The notes under the pieces: model-generated | Databases searched by the model: none | The model's input: only the letters and a program-made list of their open reading frames with translations | What the model was told of the DNA's origin: nothing | Shown: piece by piece, positions 6,144 through 7,268 of the stretch | Layout: every line of letters begins with the position of its first letter | Position numbering within the stretch: position 1 is the first letter of the stretch | Made by a program: the position numbers and the translations under genes | DNA from: an uncultured Arcobacter sp. | Lineage (GTDB): Bacteria; Campylobacterota; Campylobacteria; Campylobacterales; Arcobacteraceae | Length of the DNA stretch: 7,268 nt | Assembly: GCA_937860115.1 (NCBI GenBank) | Contig: CALMBI010000077.1 | Span: forward strand, 1 to 7,268 | Reading direction: 5' to 3'

Positions 6144-7190
6144 ATGAGTAAAATATTTGTTGACGCTTGTTTTGGAAAAGAGACACCTTATACACCTGTA
6201 TGGATGATGAGACAAGCGGGAAGATACCTACCAGAGTATATGGCTGTAAGAGCTAAAGCGGGAAATTTTTTAAATCTTTGTCATAATCCAGAACTAGCAG
6301 CTGAAGTAACTATTCAACCGCTTGATATCGTTGGAGTAGATGCAGCAATCCTTTTTAGTGATATTTTAGTTATTCCAAATGAGATGGGGATGAAACTAGA
6401 GTTTTTAAAAGGTGAAGGTCCTGTATTTGATAAACCAGTAAAAACTGAGGAAGATATCGATGCTCTTATTGGCGGAGAAGAAGCTGCTAGTAAACTTACA
6501 TATGTATATGAAACTATTCAACTTCTTAGAAAACAACTTGATGAGAGAGAAGACAATATCGCTCTAATAGGTTTTACAGGTGCACCTTGGACACTTGCAA
6601 CATATATGATAGAAGGACAAGGGACAAAAACATACAATATTTGTAAAAAAATGATGTATAGTAATCCTACCCTTTTACATAAAATCCTTAGAAAAGTTAC
6701 AGATGTTGTAAAACTTTATATGGAAAAACAAATCGAATCTGGTGTAGATGTTGTTCAAATTTTTGATAGTTGGGCAGCTGCAATTGAACCTAGTAAATAT
6801 GATGAGTTTTCATGGAAATATATGGTTGAAATTGCTGAGTATCTAAAAGAAAAATATCCACATATCCCAGTCATTATGTTTCCAAAAGGAATTAGTGCCT
6901 TTATTGAAAGAGGTTTAGTCTATGGAAACTTTGATGTATTTGGTGTAGATTGGGGAACACCTATGGCTATGGCTAAAGAGAAACTTGGAGATAAATATAT
7001 TCTTCAAGGAAATATGGAGCCTTGTAGATTGTATAGTAAAGAGCAAACTACAGCTTGTGTAGAGGCAATCCAAAATATTATGGGTGGGAAAAGACATATT
7101 TTCAATCTTGGACATGGGATTTTACCAGATGTTCCAGTTGAAAATGCAAAACACTTCGTAAGTGAATGTAAAAGGGTAAGTAAAAAATAA
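6144..7190 (+). CDS. hemE: Uroporphyrinogen decarboxylase
   Basis: A 348-residue HemE, which removes four carboxyl groups from uroporphyrinogen III to give coproporphyrinogen III in haem synthesis; it is a cytosolic, cofactor-free TIM-barrel enzyme. Family motifs are all present: PVWMMRQAGRYLPEY at 18-32 with Arg23 and Arg27 for substrate carboxylates, the central Asp73 in FSDILVIP, GFTGAPWTLATYMIEG at 143-158 including Tyr154, FDSWA at 207-211, QGNMEP at 288-293, and the C-terminal NLGHGILPD at 321-329 with His324. The length is standard. AAAGGA (6129-6134) overlaps the stop of the YqhA-family gene and lies 9 bases before the ATG, with 14 bases between the genes, so it reads as part of the same operon. 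No terminator separates it from the genes upstream. Confidence 0.97.
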   Translation: MSKIFVDACFGKETPYTPVWMMRQAGRYLPEYMAVRAKAGNFLNLCHNPELAAEVTIQPLDIVGVDAAILFSDILVIPNEMGMKLEFLKGEGPVFDKPVKTEEDIDALIGGEEAASKLTYVYETIQLLRKQLDEREDNIALIGFTGAPWTLATYMIEGQGTKTYNICKKMMYSNPTLLHKILRKVTDVVKLYMEKQIESGVDVVQIFDSWAAAIEPSKYDEFSWKYMVEIAEYLKEKYPHIPVIMFPKGISAFIERGLVYGNFDVFGVDWGTPMAMAKEKLGDKYILQGNMEPCRLYSKEQTTACVEAIQNIMGGKRHIFNLGHGILPDVPVENAKHFVSECKRVSKK

Positions 7191-7193
7191 TTT

Positions 7194-7268
7194 ATGTTTT
7201 TTTATAGACTATCAAAGCAAGTGATATTTGTATCACTTGCTTTTTTGTTTTTAGGATGTGAAGATAAA
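7194..7268 (+). CDS. Start of a putative lipoprotein, cut by the window edge
   Basis: Twenty-five codons are open from the ATG at 7194 to the last base, and the gene continues beyond the window. The visible peptide looks like a type II signal peptide: MFFYRLSK with two positive charges (Arg5, Lys8), a hydrophobic core QVIFVSLAFLF (9-19), then Leu20-Gly21-Cys22 followed by Glu-Asp-Lys. Cys22 would be the lipidated residue after signal peptidase II cleavage; Phe at -3 is less usual than Leu but tolerated. The ATG is three bases after the hemE stop and in the same frame. The ribosome site is poor: AAAGGG (7171-7176) is 17 bases away, so coupling to hemE termination may matter. A terminator-like hairpin (7214-7246) lies within these codons. 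The alternative is that the T-rich hairpin only mimics a signal sequence by chance. The mature protein is not visible, so no function can be given. Confidence 0.6.
   Translation, partial: MFFYRLSKQVIFVSLAFLFLGCEDK
7214..7246 (+). terminator. Terminator-like hairpin after hemE, inside the next ORF
   Basis: A perfect 10-bp inverted repeat (7217-7226 GCAAGTGATA with 7231-7240 TATCACTTGC) has a 4-base TTTG loop, AAA on the left (7214-7216) and six T on the right (7241-7246), then G and five more T. By structure it is as good as the two terminators upstream and lies 24 bases after the hemE stop, so it probably ends most gyrA-operon transcripts. It also falls within codons 7-18 of the putative lipoprotein ORF, so it may act as an attenuator for that gene. 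Confidence 0.8.

Noticed and set aside
6140..6145. Perfect TATAAT just before hemE
   Set aside because: It overlaps the hemE start codon, so it cannot serve as the -10 box for that gene's message. It arises from the spacer and the ATG.
15..6460. Frequent GATATC hexamers, at least a dozen by eye, more than base composition would predict
   Set aside because: Nearly all are in-frame Asp-Ile codon pairs (GAT ATC) in conserved proteins, so codon choice explains them better than a regulatory or restriction-related signal.

Overview
The window is an ordinary-looking housekeeping segment of an AT-rich bacterial chromosome, with every gene on the + strand. I judge it to be Campylobacterota (Epsilonproteobacteria), most like the Arcobacter, Sulfurimonas or Sulfurospirillum group. 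The reasons are the low-GC codon use, the TTTTAAG/TACNAT-type promoters with no clear -35 box, the AAGGAG/AAAGGA ribosome sites and the character of the GyrA, ArgJ, Asd and HemE proteins. The genus cannot be fixed from sequence reading alone.

Layout, left to right. Positions 1-336 hold a promoter-like leader, rpmB (ribosomal protein L28) and a strong intrinsic terminator. Positions 356-1586 hold a promoter-like element and argJ (arginine biosynthesis), whose true start is the ATG at 396. Positions 1600-1915 hold a small YdcH/DUF465-family gene with its own promoter-like element and terminator. From about 1924 a compact operon begins: gyrA (1978-4566), asd (overlapping gyrA by 4 bases), a YqhA/UPF0114-family membrane protein (ATG at 5602, one base after the asd stop) and hemE (14-base gap). 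Three bases after the hemE stop, in the same frame, an ORF opens at 7194 and runs off the window edge. Its 25 visible codons look like a bacterial lipoprotein signal peptide, and a terminator-like hairpin lies inside them.

The products belong to different processes: translation (L28), arginine synthesis (ArgJ), DNA supercoiling (GyrA), the aspartate family of amino acids and cell-wall diaminopimelate (Asd), haem synthesis (HemE), and two proteins of unknown role (YdcH-like, YqhA-like). The downstream genes look co-transcribed and translationally coupled rather than metabolically related. No stretch of more than 300 bases lacks a gene; the longest gaps are about 110-120 bases. I saw no tRNA, rRNA, CRISPR array, insertion sequence, phage gene or minus-strand gene that I could support.

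I found no convincing previously undescribed system. The most interesting spot is the right edge, where a perfect terminator-type hairpin doubles as signal-peptide coding sequence. Smaller points are the ribosome-site evidence for the YqhA start, a partial zinc-ribbon remnant in L28, and serine at the quinolone-determining position of GyrA.
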